Made by a program: the position numbers and the translations under genes
DNA from: an uncultured Clostridium sp.
Lineage (GTDB): Bacteria; Bacillota; Clostridia; Clostridiales; Clostridiaceae
Length of the DNA stretch: 38,570 bases
Direction of reading: 5' to 3'
Assembly (NCBI RefSeq): GCF_937920395.1
Contig: NZ_CALEVF010000238.1
Location: 1-38,570, forward strand
The notes under the pieces: model-generated
Told to the model about the DNA's origin: nothing
Database searches by the model: none
What the model saw: the letters and a program-made list of their open reading frames with translations, nothing else
Part shown: positions 25,800-34,034 of the stretch, one piece after another
Position numbering within the stretch: the first letter of the stretch is position 1
Layout: every line of letters begins with the position of its first letter

Positions 25800-26483
25800 T
25801 TACTTATCCTTCTCATTTATAAGTACAGCATCTATGATTTCACTATCATATAGTCTATGTTCTAGCTTAAAATACATTTTTTCCTTATCTTCTTCAAACA
25901 AAGCTTTTCCTGAAGTAACCTCAGTTAGTTGCGATTTTAATTTTTCTAAATTATCATATTGACATACTATTTCAATTTTTACAATATCTGTATAATCGAC
26001 ATTTTCTATATAAAAGTTATCTTTGGCACAAACATGTTGCAATTTCCCAAGCAAATCATATTCAATTGTTATTTTCAGTGCAACACCTTTAACTTTTTCC
26101 ACTACACCTCCCTCTTTAATAGCTAATGATGCACCTTTAGAGTATGATCTTGCAAGCCCGCCAGTGCCTAACAAAACCCCTCCAAAATATCTAGTTACTA
26201 CCACTACTACATCAGTTATGTCACTCTTTTTTAACACTTCAAGCATAGGAATTCCTCCAGTGCCTTGAGGTTCTCCATCATCACTATACCTTTGTATTTG
26301 TTTTTTTTCACCAATTATATATGCGTAAACATTGTGCCTTGCTTGTTTATGCTTGTTTTTAATCTTTTGAATAAATTCCTTAGCTTCATCTTCATTTTCG
26401 ACCCTTTTTCCATGACCAATAAATATGGACTTTTTTTCTTTAAATTCAGCAATTGATTCATCCTTTATAGTAAAATAGCTCAT
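25800..26483 (-). CDS. yigZ: YigZ/IMPACT family protein
   Basis: A 227-residue protein. The N-terminal UPF0029/Impact domain (residues 1-125) shows FIGHGKRVENEDEAKEFI, ARHNVYAYI, QRYSDDGEPQGTGGIPML and YFGGVLLGTGGLARSYSKGA; the C-terminal DUF1949-type domain follows (130-215). In eukaryotes IMPACT regulates Gcn2; bacterial members bind ribosomes or nucleic acids and their role is unclear. The start ATG at 26483 has GGTGGGATAATTGAA upstream. It follows the HEAT-repeat gene by 57 nt on the same strand. Confidence 0.93.
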   Translation of the reverse strand: MSYFTIKDESIAEFKEKKSIFIGHGKRVENEDEAKEFIQKIKNKHKQARHNVYAYIIGEKKQIQRYSDDGEPQGTGGIPMLEVLKKSDITDVVVVVTRYFGGVLLGTGGLARSYSKGASLAIKEGGVVEKVKGVALKITIEYDLLGKLQHVCAKDNFYIENVDYTDIVKIEIVCQYDNLEKLKSQLTEVTSGKALFEEDKEKMYFKLEHRLYDSEIIDAVLINEKDK

Positions 26484-26540
26484 TTCAATTATCCCACCTA
26501 TGCTTAAATGTTCTAAATTAGATTTAATGTCACCATATTC

Positions 26541-27206
26541 TCATTTCTCCATTTGCCCCATCAGCAATAAGAAACTCTGCGCAGCATTAATTATGTATTG
26601 CTTATCCGTGTTTTCATATATATACTTTATTTTTATAATAGCTTTTTCACTCTTTATTTTACCCAGTGACTTTATTGCATAGCTTATAACTTGTGGATTT
26701 TCATCCTCAAGTGCTCTTAGTAATGCACCTTCAGCTCTTAAGTCTCCCAATTTACCCATAGCAGATACTGCCATTCGTCTCACATTTATAAATTTATGCA
26801 CGGATGCCTTAATTAAAATATTTAAACAAGATTTTTCATTTAATTCCCCTAAAATCCAAACAGCAACCTCTTTGTCCTTAGGATGCATCTCCACATAATT
26901 TGTTTTTATTAGTTCTATTAGTTTGTTTTTATTATCTTCATTTATTGAATTTAAAAAATAGATTTTATCTTCTTTCCCAGCTTTAGCAATACTTTTAAAA
27001 AGTTCATCAGTATCATTGCTATGCACTAAAAATCTATATTTTATTTTACCATCTATAATGTGTTTTTGTACAATAGAGTTATCCAAATTCCTAATTTTAC
27101 ATATTGCTTCCATCGTTTTCCCCTCCAAAAACAAGAAGTAGGATATTTCCTCATTAGAATATTTATTGATGGATAACCAGTCAATTTCAACTAATCCTTT
27201 TTTCAA
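26541..27206 (-). CDS. HEAT-repeat protein
   Basis: A 221-residue protein starting at TTG (27206), 9 nt after AAGGAG. Residues 110-215 form three HEAT-like helical pairs: VAVWILGELNEKSCLNILIK, VRRMAVSAMGKLGDLRAEG and VISYAIKSLGKIKSEKAIIK. The N-terminal 100 residues have no domain I recognise; they include the EISYFLFLEGKTMEAI stretch. Such repeats mediate protein contacts, and some bind phycobilin lyase-like partners. It is 23 nt downstream of the MocR gene and in the same direction, so probably cotranscribed with it. Confidence 0.75.
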   Translation of the reverse strand: MKKGLVEIDWLSINKYSNEEISYFLFLEGKTMEAICKIRNLDNSIVQKHIIDGKIKYRFLVHSNDTDELFKSIAKAGKEDKIYFLNSINEDNKNKLIELIKTNYVEMHPKDKEVAVWILGELNEKSCLNILIKASVHKFINVRRMAVSAMGKLGDLRAEGALLRALEDENPQVISYAIKSLGKIKSEKAIIKIKYIYENTDKQYIINAAQSFLLLMGQMEK

Positions 27207-27229
27207 AAACGTCGCTCCTTACCTTATGA

Positions 27230-28636
27230 TTATTTTTCACTTAATATTTCTGAGATAATCTTAATTCCTTCTTCAATTTCAGGCTTTTTTATTTCCGAAA
27301 AACTAAGCCGGAAATAATTATTCCCTTGTTTAGCATTTTTATAAAATAGTACTCCTGGTGTAATTAAAACCTTCTTATTCATACACCTATAAAAGAGTTC
27401 CATTGAATTAGTTTTTAGCTCAGTAGCTATTTTAAAATAAAAATGTATCCCCCCACCAGGCGTATAATAACTAACCTTGTCACCTAAATATTTTTCTATA
27501 CATTGCAACATAAAATTGTATTTATCCATATATGCCATATTTAGGCGACCTATGTGTTCTTTCCAAAGGTCCTTATTTATATATAAATCTAAAGCACGTT
27601 GCATAAGACTAGATGTTGATATGTCTGTATTAATTTTTGAATTTTGAATATACTCCTTACATTTTTGTGGCGATATCATGTATCCAAGTCTTATTCCCGG
27701 TAAAAATATTTTTGAAAAGCTCTTTATATAAATAACTTTGTCATTTACATCTAAGCTCTTAAAACTATTATATTCCTTATTATCATATATTAGTTCAGAT
27801 AAATAATCATCTTCCACTATATAAAAATCATATGATTCTGCCAGTTCTAATATTTTCACCTTTTTTTCCAAACTATATGTAGCCCCTGTTGGATTTTGAA
27901 AATAACTCATCGCATAAAAACATTTGATTCTATTCTTTTTTAATATTGCTTCAAATTGGAGTAAATCTACACCATCTTCTAATATATCAACTTCAAATAT
28001 ATTAGCTCTTCTCCATTTAAAAACCGTAAGCGCACCACCATACGTTGGTTTTTCTACAATTACATTGTCATGAACATTAATTATAGATTTAGAAACTATA
28101 TCAATTCCCTGTTGTGCACCTGATAGTATCAATATATCTTCGCTACTAACCTTATTATTCCAAAAGAAAGTACTTATACTGTTTCTAAGTCCCTCATACC
28201 CTAATGATTCCTTATACGCAAAAGCCTCCGTACCATCTCTATCTAATACCTCATTTAGCACATCTTTAAATACCGTTACAGGAAAAAATTCACTACTTGT
28301 TATTTCTCCTGTAAAGTCCACATAATTTTTCAGATTTTGATTTGATATTTTTTTTAATGTATTGGAGTACTCCTTCTTAAACTTAATATTTGTGTCTCTT
28401 CTTTTAGCATAAGTGCCACTTCCCATCTTTTGATATGCATACCCCTCAGCTTCAAGTTTTTTATAGGCGCTTACAATGGTAACATCATTAACTTTCAATA
28501 TTTTAGCTAGTTTTCTTATTGAAAGTAATTTTTCACCATCATCAATATTATTTTCATCAATTAATCTTTTTATATGCTTTGATATTTCTAGATACTTAGG
28601 CATGTCGCTGCTAAATTCAATCTCATATCTATACAT
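27230..28636 (-). CDS. MocR/PdxR-type GntR regulator with aminotransferase domain
   Basis: A 468-residue fusion. Residues 8-75 are the GntR winged helix (SIRKLAKILKVNDVTIVSAYKKLEAEG). Residues 110-460 form a fold-type-I aminotransferase domain with intact PLP residues: N248-P249, D276/D277-Y278 (VEDDYL), K309 in SFSK and R316 in GIRLGYMI. MocR proteins use PLP or an amine ligand to control nearby genes, often for vitamin B6 or amino acid uptake. No pdx or transporter gene is adjacent, so the target is open. It sits 26 nt after the nucleotidyltransferase gene and 23 nt before the HEAT gene, all one strand. Confidence 0.93.
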   Translation of the reverse strand: MYRYEIEFSSDMPKYLEISKHIKRLIDENNIDDGEKLLSIRKLAKILKVNDVTIVSAYKKLEAEGYAYQKMGSGTYAKRRDTNIKFKKEYSNTLKKISNQNLKNYVDFTGEITSSEFFPVTVFKDVLNEVLDRDGTEAFAYKESLGYEGLRNSISTFFWNNKVSSEDILILSGAQQGIDIVSKSIINVHDNVIVEKPTYGGALTVFKWRRANIFEVDILEDGVDLLQFEAILKKNRIKCFYAMSYFQNPTGATYSLEKKVKILELAESYDFYIVEDDYLSELIYDNKEYNSFKSLDVNDKVIYIKSFSKIFLPGIRLGYMISPQKCKEYIQNSKINTDISTSSLMQRALDLYINKDLWKEHIGRLNMAYMDKYNFMLQCIEKYLGDKVSYYTPGGGIHFYFKIATELKTNSMELFYRCMNKKVLITPGVLFYKNAKQGNNYFRLSFSEIKKPEIEEGIKIISEILSEK

Positions 28637-28662
28637 ATTTTCACCTACTTATTTCAAAAATA

Positions 28663-29559
28663 TTAAACGAAATAAACATTTTGTTTAATTAATATATTAT
28701 CCTTATTTATCTTAAAATCTCTACTTTCTTTTTTTATAATGTCTCTTTTCCATAATTTATTAAGAACTTCTTCCATATCTATATCAAATTCTTTAAACAA
28801 ATCATCCGACATAATTTCTTCTGCACTTACAAACCTATCTTGTTGTCTCATATAGTTCAAAAGTAAATTGCAATTATCTTTAATATTTAAGTCTATATTT
28901 TGTTCTAAAAATGTCATTGTTTCTTGAATAGTCTCTTTTATGTTTGATTTTTCAAAAAACAATTTATCAACGCATTGTTTGAACTCTTCATCTAAATTAA
29001 GAGCCATAGTCATAACATCCTTGCTAATCATATATCCAGACGAATTTACAAATAACTTTGAGTACTTTTCTATACATCTTGTAGCTGAGCTGTAAGATGT
29101 ATATATAGCGTCACTCCATAAATATTTTTTACAAACTCCCATTTCTTTTAATAATTTTCCTAAAAAGCTCATACCCCAACGTTCTCTATCAACATCTGGG
29201 AAAAGTCTACCCCCATCATACCTTACAGTTATGTCCATATCTTTTGAAAATATTAACCTTGAGGACGAGAAAATTCTATGTAAATATCCGCCCTTTATAT
29301 TATTAGAGTAAACTTGAATAAATTTTTCCTTGCCCATTAATTTAACATGAACTGAAATACCCTCCTCCTGTGAATATAAGTTTCTAATTTTATCATAATT
29401 TTCATCAACAATTACGATGAAATCAATATCTGATTCTTCCCATAAATCACCAGTTACCATACTTCCAAAAACCATTACTGATAAAACGGATTCATCGATT
29501 TTCATCCTATCAATAACGCTATTAAAAGCCTTCTGATATTGCAAAATAGTTTTTATCAT
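28663..29559 (-). CDS. Nucleotidyltransferase-fold protein
   Basis: A 298-residue protein. The N-terminal minimal nucleotidyltransferase signature is GSMVTGDLW...SDIDFIV (G32-S33, D44, D46). The third carboxylate expected on the next strand is not clear: ISVHVKLM has H71 where family members have an acid. The middle (residues 115-210) is helical and the C-terminal 90 residues, with SAEEIMSDDLFKEFD and VLNKLWKRDIIKK, look winged-helix-like. Such proteins modify RNA, drugs or proteins with nucleotides. GGGGGAAGAGA precedes the ATG. It is the first gene of a minus-strand series with MocR and HEAT genes. Confidence 0.8.
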   Translation of the reverse strand: MIKTILQYQKAFNSVIDRMKIDESVLSVMVFGSMVTGDLWEESDIDFIVIVDENYDKIRNLYSQEEGISVHVKLMGKEKFIQVYSNNIKGGYLHRIFSSSRLIFSKDMDITVRYDGGRLFPDVDRERWGMSFLGKLLKEMGVCKKYLWSDAIYTSYSSATRCIEKYSKLFVNSSGYMISKDVMTMALNLDEEFKQCVDKLFFEKSNIKETIQETMTFLEQNIDLNIKDNCNLLLNYMRQQDRFVSAEEIMSDDLFKEFDIDMEEVLNKLWKRDIIKKESRDFKINKDNILIKQNVYFV

Positions 29560-29931
29560 TCTCTTCCCCCATAATTTTTTATATACTTATATTTTATTAA
29601 CGCCTTTAAAATATTTTATGCAACAATTTCAAATTTATATTTTATATTTTATATTTTTATTATAAAAATAATGAATATATCATTAATACATATATAATTA
29701 ATTGTTGCAAAGGTATCTTTATTCATAATGAAATCTTACTTAAATTCTTATATTATTCCTTTATCGTTAATTATAGCACTACATTTTTCAAAACTACAAA
29801 TATTCGATTTCAGATTATTATTAGCAAGACATATTTTCTTAATGAGATTATATTTAGAACTATTATAAAATTTTTCAACTTTATATTTAAAATTCCATAT
29901 TTGAAATTAAAAACAAAGATTTAATAAAAAA
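29560..29931. other. Long AT-rich intergenic region
   Basis: About 370 nt between two minus-strand genes, unusually AT-rich. It holds runs such as TATATTTTATATTTTATATTTT near 29635-29660. A 46-codon plus-strand frame at 29728-29868 has no proper ribosome site. The promoter for the nucleotidyltransferase gene should lie in the left part, but I could not fix it. Confidence 0.5.
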
Positions 29932-29977
29932 AGCAAAGAGAAGCAATTTAATTTTAATTAAACTAATTCCCTTCACT
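29932..29977 (-). terminator. Terminator after the 173-residue protein gene
   Basis: A 22-position stem (AGTGAAGGGAATTAG... with ...TTGCTTCTCTTTGCT, minus-strand sense) with several G-U pairs and one mismatch is followed by a run of seven T on the minus strand. It starts 12 nt after the stop codon. Confidence 0.8.
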
Positions 29978-29988
29978 CCCATAAAAAA

Positions 29989-30510
29989 TTATTTACAGTC
30001 ATATTTTGATAAATCTAGCATATTATCTACTTTGCATCTTAATACTTTAATTACATCTGAAGATATTTCATCAACACTATTTGTTAAATTTAGAGCATTT
30101 TTAATTTTTGAACTACGACCAAAATTTGTATTCGTCAAACTAACTGCAGTAGCAGAAAAATCAAGTGATGAAAGTGATAAAGTATATAACGTATCTAGCA
30201 ATGGCTTTACATCATTTTCAAAATAAGCTTTTGCTTTAAAATCTAGTGGTAATCTATCTAACTCAAATCTTAAAATGTTTATGTCTACTACTTTATCTGT
30301 CAATAATTTAATACAAGAATTAGCAGAAGTATCTGTTGTACTCGCTATGGACTGACTAGCAGTAGAACCAGCACCCTCATTGAGGTTTCCAATCTGTTTG
30401 TTCATATCATCTATAATTTGTTGTTGTATTTGTTGATATTTTATACTATCACTAATTGCCCTTTTGTCTTGTTCTTTTTCATTATCTGAATTTGATTTTT
30501 TTTCTCCCAT
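29989..30510 (-). CDS. Hypothetical hydrophilic protein
   Basis: A 173-residue protein. Residues 1-65 are polar and Gln/Ser/Asn-rich (EKKSNSDNEKEQDKRAIS; STASQSIASTTDTSANS), residues 66-173 look alpha-helical (NILRFELDRLPLDFKAKAYF, DTLYTLSLSSLDFSA). No signal peptide or membrane helix. The ribosome site is AGGGG, 6 nt before the ATG, followed by its own terminator. The low-complexity beginning recalls small clostridial spore-related proteins, but no match can be named. Confidence 0.6.
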   Translation of the reverse strand: MGEKKSNSDNEKEQDKRAISDSIKYQQIQQQIIDDMNKQIGNLNEGAGSTASQSIASTTDTSANSCIKLLTDKVVDINILRFELDRLPLDFKAKAYFENDVKPLLDTLYTLSLSSLDFSATAVSLTNTNFGRSSKIKNALNLTNSVDEISSDVIKVLRCKVDNMLDLSKYDCK

Positions 30511-30618
30511 ATATACCCCTACATTCTTTAATAGCTGTTATGACTAATATTAAATTATATAAGATACATTTAGACTTTATTACACTTATGAAAAATTTTT
30601 ATTAAATAGACAATAAAA

Positions 30619-32409
30619 CTAATCTATAATATATTTTTGGCATTTATTATAAACCTCATTGTCTCCTTGTACTGACATAAGTGTTCCTTCCTCATTGTAT
30701 TCTTCTGAATCAACCTTAGAACCCCTATGTAAATATGCAACCATTGACTGATCAGTGTATGGAATAAGCACATTAAACTTTTTCAAAGTATAAGGAAGTT
30801 CTTTACAAACGTCTATTAATAATCCTTCAAGATTTGTACCATTTTTAGCTGATATTTCTATACACTTTAATTCTTTATATTTTTCTTTGATTTTTATAAT
30901 ATTTTCCGGTGTTGCTTTATCAATTTTATTTAACACCAATATCACTGGTTTGTCAATTACACTTAATTCTGTTAATACACTATCTACAGCCTCAATTTGT
31001 AACTCTGCAGTTTCAGATGATACATCCACTACATGTAGCAACAAATCAGAGTATACCACTTCTTCAAGTGTTGACTTAAATGCTTCAACTAAGTCATGAG
31101 GTAGTTTTCTTATAAACCCTACGGTATCTGTTACTGCTGCCACTCTATTATCAGGTAATAATAAAGCCCTTGTTGTTACATCAAGTGTTGCAAAGAGCAT
31201 ATCTGCTTCAAACACTTTGTCCTTTTGAGCAATACTTTTTAATGCTGCTAAATCACATAATGCATTTCTAAGCGTCGATTTACCAGAATTAGTATATCCT
31301 ACTAACGACACTTTTGATATGCTATCACGACTTCTCTTTTCCCTTTGTACACTTCTAGTTGTTCTTATTTTTGCTAATTCTTTATTTAAATCAAAAATAC
31401 CTTCTCTTATTCGCCTCTTATCAATTTCTAGCTTTTTCTCTCCTGGCCCTCTTGTACCAATTCCGGCACCCGTCCTTGAAAGCATTGTCCCAAGTCCAGT
31501 TAATCTTGGTAATCTATATTTTAATTGTGCAAGTTCAACTTGAATTTTTGCTTCCCTTGTTCTCGCTCTTCGTGCAAATATCTCTAAAATTAGGGTAGTT
31601 CTATCTATCACCTTACACCCAAGAACTTCTTCCAAGTTTCTAACTTGAGATCCTGATAATTCATCATCAAATATAACTAGATTGGCTCGTAAAGATTGCC
31701 TAATACCAGCTATTTCTTCAGCTTTCCCTCTGCCTATATACAAGGCTGCATCTATTTTATGTCTATTTTGAAGTATAGCATCTACAGTCTCTACATTACA
31801 TGCTCTTGCAAGCTCTGTTAGTTCTGATAAATCTTCTTCACTCCCTATTCCAACCAAAATAGCTCGTTCTGTATCATCCTCAATAACTTCACTTGTTTTC
31901 ATTAATTTTTCAATATATTTAACTTTATCTAAAATATCATATTCAATTACTTCGTTTAAATTTATTGGGCCAACTTCTTCTTCTATTAATATACCGTTAT
32001 CTATTCCACAAAAACCTATATTATATTTTAAATTTTCCTTATCCTGATTTACTCCAATAGCCACTATACAATCTAGTTTCAATTTTACAAGTGCTGACAT
32101 ATCTAAAGCCGATAATCTAGAGTTGCCATTTGGATGAGTATGTATTATTTTAACCCCTGATAAACGGCCTTCTCTTATATCAATTATTGGCAGTTCCACT
32201 GTACTACTGTCGCCAATTGCCATACTTAAAATCTTACCCTTTCTATCTATAGCTGCACTAATTTCTCTATCTAGATTTTGTGTTACTTCAACTAATATAT
32301 CTACTAATTCAACAGACAAAATACAATCTTTAGAAACACTTAATTCACAAGCATCTTCTAATTTATTTAAAATTGAATTTTTAACTCCATCTATATTTCC
32401 ATATACCAT
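30619..32409 (-). CDS. hflX: GTPase HflX with N-terminal JAMM-like domain
   Basis: A 596-residue protein, much longer than the roughly 420 residues of E. coli HflX. Residues 1-150 form an extra domain with a JAMM/MPN metal motif: E49 in DREISAAIDRKGK, then H90-T-H92-P in IIHTHPNG, S100 and D103 (LSALD), spacing H-x-H-x7-S-x2-D. Residues 180-365 are the HflX domain with GYIGRGK-like YIGRGKAEEI, LRANLVIFDDELSGSQVRNL and GTRGPGEKKLE. The GTPase has GYTNSGKST (371-379), DTVG (428-431) and an NKID motif. HflX splits stalled or idle ribosomes. The metal centre is predicted from sequence, not shown active. Confidence 0.93.
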   Translation of the reverse strand: MVYGNIDGVKNSILNKLEDACELSVSKDCILSVELVDILVEVTQNLDREISAAIDRKGKILSMAIGDSSTVELPIIDIREGRLSGVKIIHTHPNGNSRLSALDMSALVKLKLDCIVAIGVNQDKENLKYNIGFCGIDNGILIEEEVGPINLNEVIEYDILDKVKYIEKLMKTSEVIEDDTERAILVGIGSEEDLSELTELARACNVETVDAILQNRHKIDAALYIGRGKAEEIAGIRQSLRANLVIFDDELSGSQVRNLEEVLGCKVIDRTTLILEIFARRARTREAKIQVELAQLKYRLPRLTGLGTMLSRTGAGIGTRGPGEKKLEIDKRRIREGIFDLNKELAKIRTTRSVQREKRSRDSISKVSLVGYTNSGKSTLRNALCDLAALKSIAQKDKVFEADMLFATLDVTTRALLLPDNRVAAVTDTVGFIRKLPHDLVEAFKSTLEEVVYSDLLLHVVDVSSETAELQIEAVDSVLTELSVIDKPVILVLNKIDKATPENIIKIKEKYKELKCIEISAKNGTNLEGLLIDVCKELPYTLKKFNVLIPYTDQSMVAYLHRGSKVDSEEYNEEGTLMSVQGDNEVYNKCQKYIID

Positions 32410-32461
32410 CTTACATCACTCCATTCTATTAATATTTTAACTAATTTCTTTATTCTTATAC

Positions 32462-32490
32462 TTGACAACTTTCTTATAATTTTATACTAT
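32462..32490 (+). promoter_or_regulatory. Sigma-A promoter of hpt
   Basis: TTGACA (32462-32467), 17 nt, TACTAT (32485-32490): a consensus -35 with one change in the -10. Transcription would start near 32497, 35 nt before the TTG start of the gene. Confidence 0.85.
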
Positions 32491-32531
32491 TGAGAGCATA
32501 TTGTAAATATGTAAAGAGGGCGGGATTAACA

Positions 32532-33056
32532 TTGGAAAATAAAAAAATAAATATTCTTATATCAAAAGATCAAATTAGTGAAAGAATTGAGCAACTTGGT
32601 GCTGAAATTTCCAAAGATTATTTCGGAAAAAATTTATATGTTCTATCATTGCTTAGAGGTAGCTTTATATATACTGCAGACCTTGTACGCCAAATCACTG
32701 TACCAACGAAAATCGGATTTATGACAACTTCAAGCTATGAGAATGCTGAAGAATCACTAGGACTCGTTAACATTGTAAATGATGTACCTGACAATATTTC
32801 TGGATTTGATGTATTAATAGTTGATGATATTGTTGATACTGGTTTAACTATGAGTTTCGTTATGGAGCATGTTAAATCTTTAGGTGCTGCAAGTGTTAAA
32901 ACTTGTGTTCTCTTAAATAAAATAGAAAGAAGAACTGTTGAAATAGCCCCTGATTACTGCTGCTTTGATATTCCAGATCTTTTCGTAGTTGGTTATGGAT
33001 TAAATTATGGAGACTACTATAGAAATATTCCATACATATTTAATTGGGAAGATTAA
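32532..33056 (+). CDS. hpt: Hypoxanthine phosphoribosyltransferase
   Basis: A 174-residue purine salvage enzyme that makes IMP or GMP from hypoxanthine or guanine and PRPP. The PRPP loop is LIVDDIVDTGLTM, a SLLRGSF block and the late FVVGYGLNYGDYYRNIPYIF segment are typical. I chose the TTG at 32532 with AGAGGGCGGG upstream; an in-frame TTG at 32490 overlaps the -10 box. This puts the protein at normal family length. It is divergent from hflX and convergent with yunB. Confidence 0.95.
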   Translation: MENKKINILISKDQISERIEQLGAEISKDYFGKNLYVLSLLRGSFIYTADLVRQITVPTKIGFMTTSSYENAEESLGLVNIVNDVPDNISGFDVLIVDDIVDTGLTMSFVMEHVKSLGAASVKTCVLLNKIERRTVEIAPDYCCFDIPDLFVVGYGLNYGDYYRNIPYIFNWED

Positions 33057-33090
33057 TTTAAATCACCGTATTTAAATGCCCTAAAACTAC

Positions 33091-33146
33091 ATAAAAGTAT
33101 AAAAAACAAAGTACCGTTAAACGAACTTTGTTTTTTATACTTTTAT
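33091..33146. terminator. Strong bidirectional terminator between hpt and yunB
   Basis: A 22-bp perfect stem (33091-33112 with 33125-33146; ATAAAAGTATAAAAAACAAA plus GT) with a 12-nt loop. The T-rich arm supplies a tract for hpt, and the reverse arm for yunB, whose stop codon lies at its edge. Confidence 0.9.
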
Positions 33147-33808
33147 TACTTACTATTTTCTAGTTTAGACCCAGTTCCATTTAAATCTAATTGTACTGCA
33201 GTATTAGGTGTTTTACCAACTATGATAGTTTCAGCAATTGGTACCTCATTAGTTACCTCAATATCATTACTTTTCAAAGGTATAATTACTCTAACTGTAG
33301 TTTTTACTTTAACATATATCTTGTGTCTTGTTTGGTTTATACCTGCACTTTCAAACTCAGATGAATATTTAGTTTCTACTTGTCCTATCGGCTGCATTTT
33401 GATTGTAACACTAGGTCCGTAGTAAGATAGAATATTATTTCTTGTTATGTATCCTATTGGAACTTTGATTCCTACATCTCCCAATTTCATCAATTCCTTT
33501 TGTGACTTTAAAGCAACATCGCAAGCTATTTTATTCATTTTCAAAGTATCTGCCTTAAGCATTACAATATTTCCCACAGAATCTTTATCCGCCTTTATTA
33601 TCTCATCATAATTAAATTGATTCGAGTATTCATCTATAATTGCTTTATTTACAATCTCTGTTGCCTTTGCTCTCATTTCTGAATCAGCCACTGCCATTAT
33701 GGTTGGCATTGAAATCTTATCAAAAATATATATGAATATCACAAAATTTATCATAATTATGGATATAATTATTAATATTCTACCTTTAATTTTATTATTA
33801 ATATTCAT
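33146..33808 (-). CDS. yunB: Sporulation protein YunB
   Basis: A 220-residue protein with one N-terminal transmembrane helix (about residues 10-30) and an extracytoplasmic alpha/beta domain. Blocks MAVADSEMRAKATEIVNKAI, GDVGIKVPIGYIT, SSEFESAGINQTRHKIYV and NEVPIAETIIVGKTP match YunB, a mother-cell sporulation protein. The start is uncertain: ATG at 33808 has GGGGG close upstream but with short spacing; ATG at 33817 (three codons earlier) has no clear site. A CATATAAT box at 33840-33833 would place the message start near 33826, which favours 33808. Confidence 0.85.
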   Translation of the reverse strand: MNINNKIKGRILIIISIIMINFVIFIYIFDKISMPTIMAVADSEMRAKATEIVNKAIIDEYSNQFNYDEIIKADKDSVGNIVMLKADTLKMNKIACDVALKSQKELMKLGDVGIKVPIGYITRNNILSYYGPSVTIKMQPIGQVETKYSSEFESAGINQTRHKIYVKVKTTVRVIIPLKSNDIEVTNEVPIAETIIVGKTPNTAVQLDLNGTGSKLENSK

Positions 33809-33832
33809 TACCCCCATCTAAGGTTATATATT

Positions 33833-33840
33833 ATTATATG
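33833..33840 (-). promoter_or_regulatory. Candidate sigma-E -10 box of yunB
   Basis: On the minus strand CATATAAT resembles the sigma-E -10 consensus CATACANT, about 25 nt before the yunB start. The expected -35 region (GAATTCT) is weak and about three bases too far. Confidence 0.35.
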
Positions 33841-33926
33841 TGGCTTATCTACAGTAAAGAATTCAAATATATTACAAAATACAATATTTTACATTACTTT
33901 ATATTTAAATAAATAAGATAATTATA

Positions 33927-33935
33927 TGGTATAAT
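33927..33935 (+). promoter_or_regulatory. Extended -10 promoter of the PBP gene
   Basis: TGGTATAAT is a TGn-TATAAT extended -10 element. No good -35 is seen. The ATG of the penicillin-binding protein gene lies about 100 nt downstream. Confidence 0.55.
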
Positions 33936-34034
33936 ATTAAAAGCTAATTATACTTAAACAACGTGAATTTTTAGAGGTTACGATAAAATTTGATAGTTTT
34001 TATCTGCTTCATAAAAATACAAGGAGGATACTCA

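Noticed and set aside
29728..29868. A 46-codon plus-strand frame with a hydrophobic start
   Set aside because: No proper ribosome site (AAGG is 14 nt away), no promoter, and the region is extremely AT-rich; likely chance.
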